From the NCBI GenBank assembly GCA_010015655.1, contig ML976663.1:367658-431657 (forward strand): a stretch of DNA of 64,000 nucleotides, written 5' to 3'. The notes beneath the pieces are model-generated. The model was not told the origin of the DNA. It searched no databases and saw only the letters and a program-made list of their open reading frames with translations. A program made the translations under genes and the position numbers. The DNA is from Bimuria novae-zelandiae CBS 107.79. Lineage: Eukaryota > Ascomycota > Dothideomycetes > Pleosporales > Didymosphaeriaceae. Positions within the stretch are counted from its first letter, which is position 1; every line of letters starts with the position of its first letter. Of the stretch, positions 63,692 through 64,000 are shown one piece after another.

Positions 63692-64000
63692 CTATCGCGT
63701 GCAATAATCGGTAGAAATCTTGGCGCCATCGCGAAATTCGCGCGCCCCCGCCAAACTCCCATACAAATCGTGAATTTGACTATGACGCGTTGATAACGGC
63801 CCACCATCCGTAGAATACTCGCTCGTAAGACTTGAAGCTGTGCAAATACGTGTATAGGGCTATACTAACGCTTTTTTTGGTGGAGAAGTCCATGTTTCAA
63901 GCCCATGGCGTTAGTAGTTGTCCCCTTACGCCCGCACAAGCGCGTCGCCCGCCAGCATTGCCTCAATAGCTTATAACGAAGAGCCGTGGCCTTGATCCAC
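63692..64000. other. GC-balanced end of window, unassigned
   Basis: The sequence returns to ordinary composition. I recognise neither gene nor repeat. It could be unique host DNA or a different, little-altered element. Confidence 0.3.

Noticed and set aside
39600..63700. TAG/TAA read as Gln throughout: a possible alternative genetic code
   Set aside because: The GC-balanced genes use standard stops and normal Gln codons. The in-frame TAG/TAA appear only in repeats, on both strands, with TpA excess and CpA loss, and accompany other G-to-A changes such as Asp to Asn. RIP explains all of it.

Overview
The window looks like chromosomal DNA of a filamentous ascomycete (Pezizomycotina; a Dothideomycete-like fungus is my best guess but is not proven). 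Genes have short GT-AG introns of about 45-75 nt, single-copy fungal genes are present (RSC9, DPH2, ATG13, a BTB/RCC1/ankyrin protein), and the second half carries the mark of repeat-induced point mutation (RIP): CpA has become TpA on both strands, so CAG/CAA (Gln) codons are now TAG/TAA almost everywhere.

Bases 1-28,400 are an ordinary gene-rich, GC-balanced compartment. In order: the 3' part of RSC9 (+); two paralogous small putative secreted-protein genes (3.8 and 6.2 kb, +) in a duplicated segment, with an unrecognised fragment between them; a multi-pass membrane protein (-); DPH2 (-); a short-chain dehydrogenase (-); a 1,636-residue ankyrin/RCC1/BTB protein (-); a long divergent promoter region; ATG13 (+); a cytochrome P450 broken by a frameshift and two nonsense codons (+); and a secreted GH78-type alpha-L-rhamnosidase-like enzyme (-).

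From about 28,400 to the end the sequence is AT-rich and made of stacked transposons. (i) A Fot1/pogo DNA transposon (28,541-35,859) is split by a Copia retrotransposon (29,990-35,377; 252-bp LTRs, target duplication GTTAT). (ii) A fungal protein-kinase pseudogene follows (35,945-36,966). (iii) Two pogo-type elements abut (39,529-41,418 with its TIRs, then a truncated one to about 42,917). (iv) A DIRS-like tyrosine-recombinase retrotransposon (about 42,918-62,020, minus strand) is interrupted by a solo LTR (44,211-44,642) and by a Gypsy element (46,312-61,314, minus; target duplication GGTCT). (v) That Gypsy is itself interrupted by a second copy of the same family in the opposite orientation (50,639-58,139; target duplication TACTA). 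(vi) A third pogo copy begins at 62,023 and breaks off near 63,691.

No gene in the AT-rich half looks intact. The most unusual observations are the head-to-head nested Gypsy pair, an antisense reading frame shared by both Gypsy copies between integrase and 3' LTR, the reassembled DIRS-like element, and the small secreted-protein duplication. No tRNA, rRNA or CRISPR array was seen.
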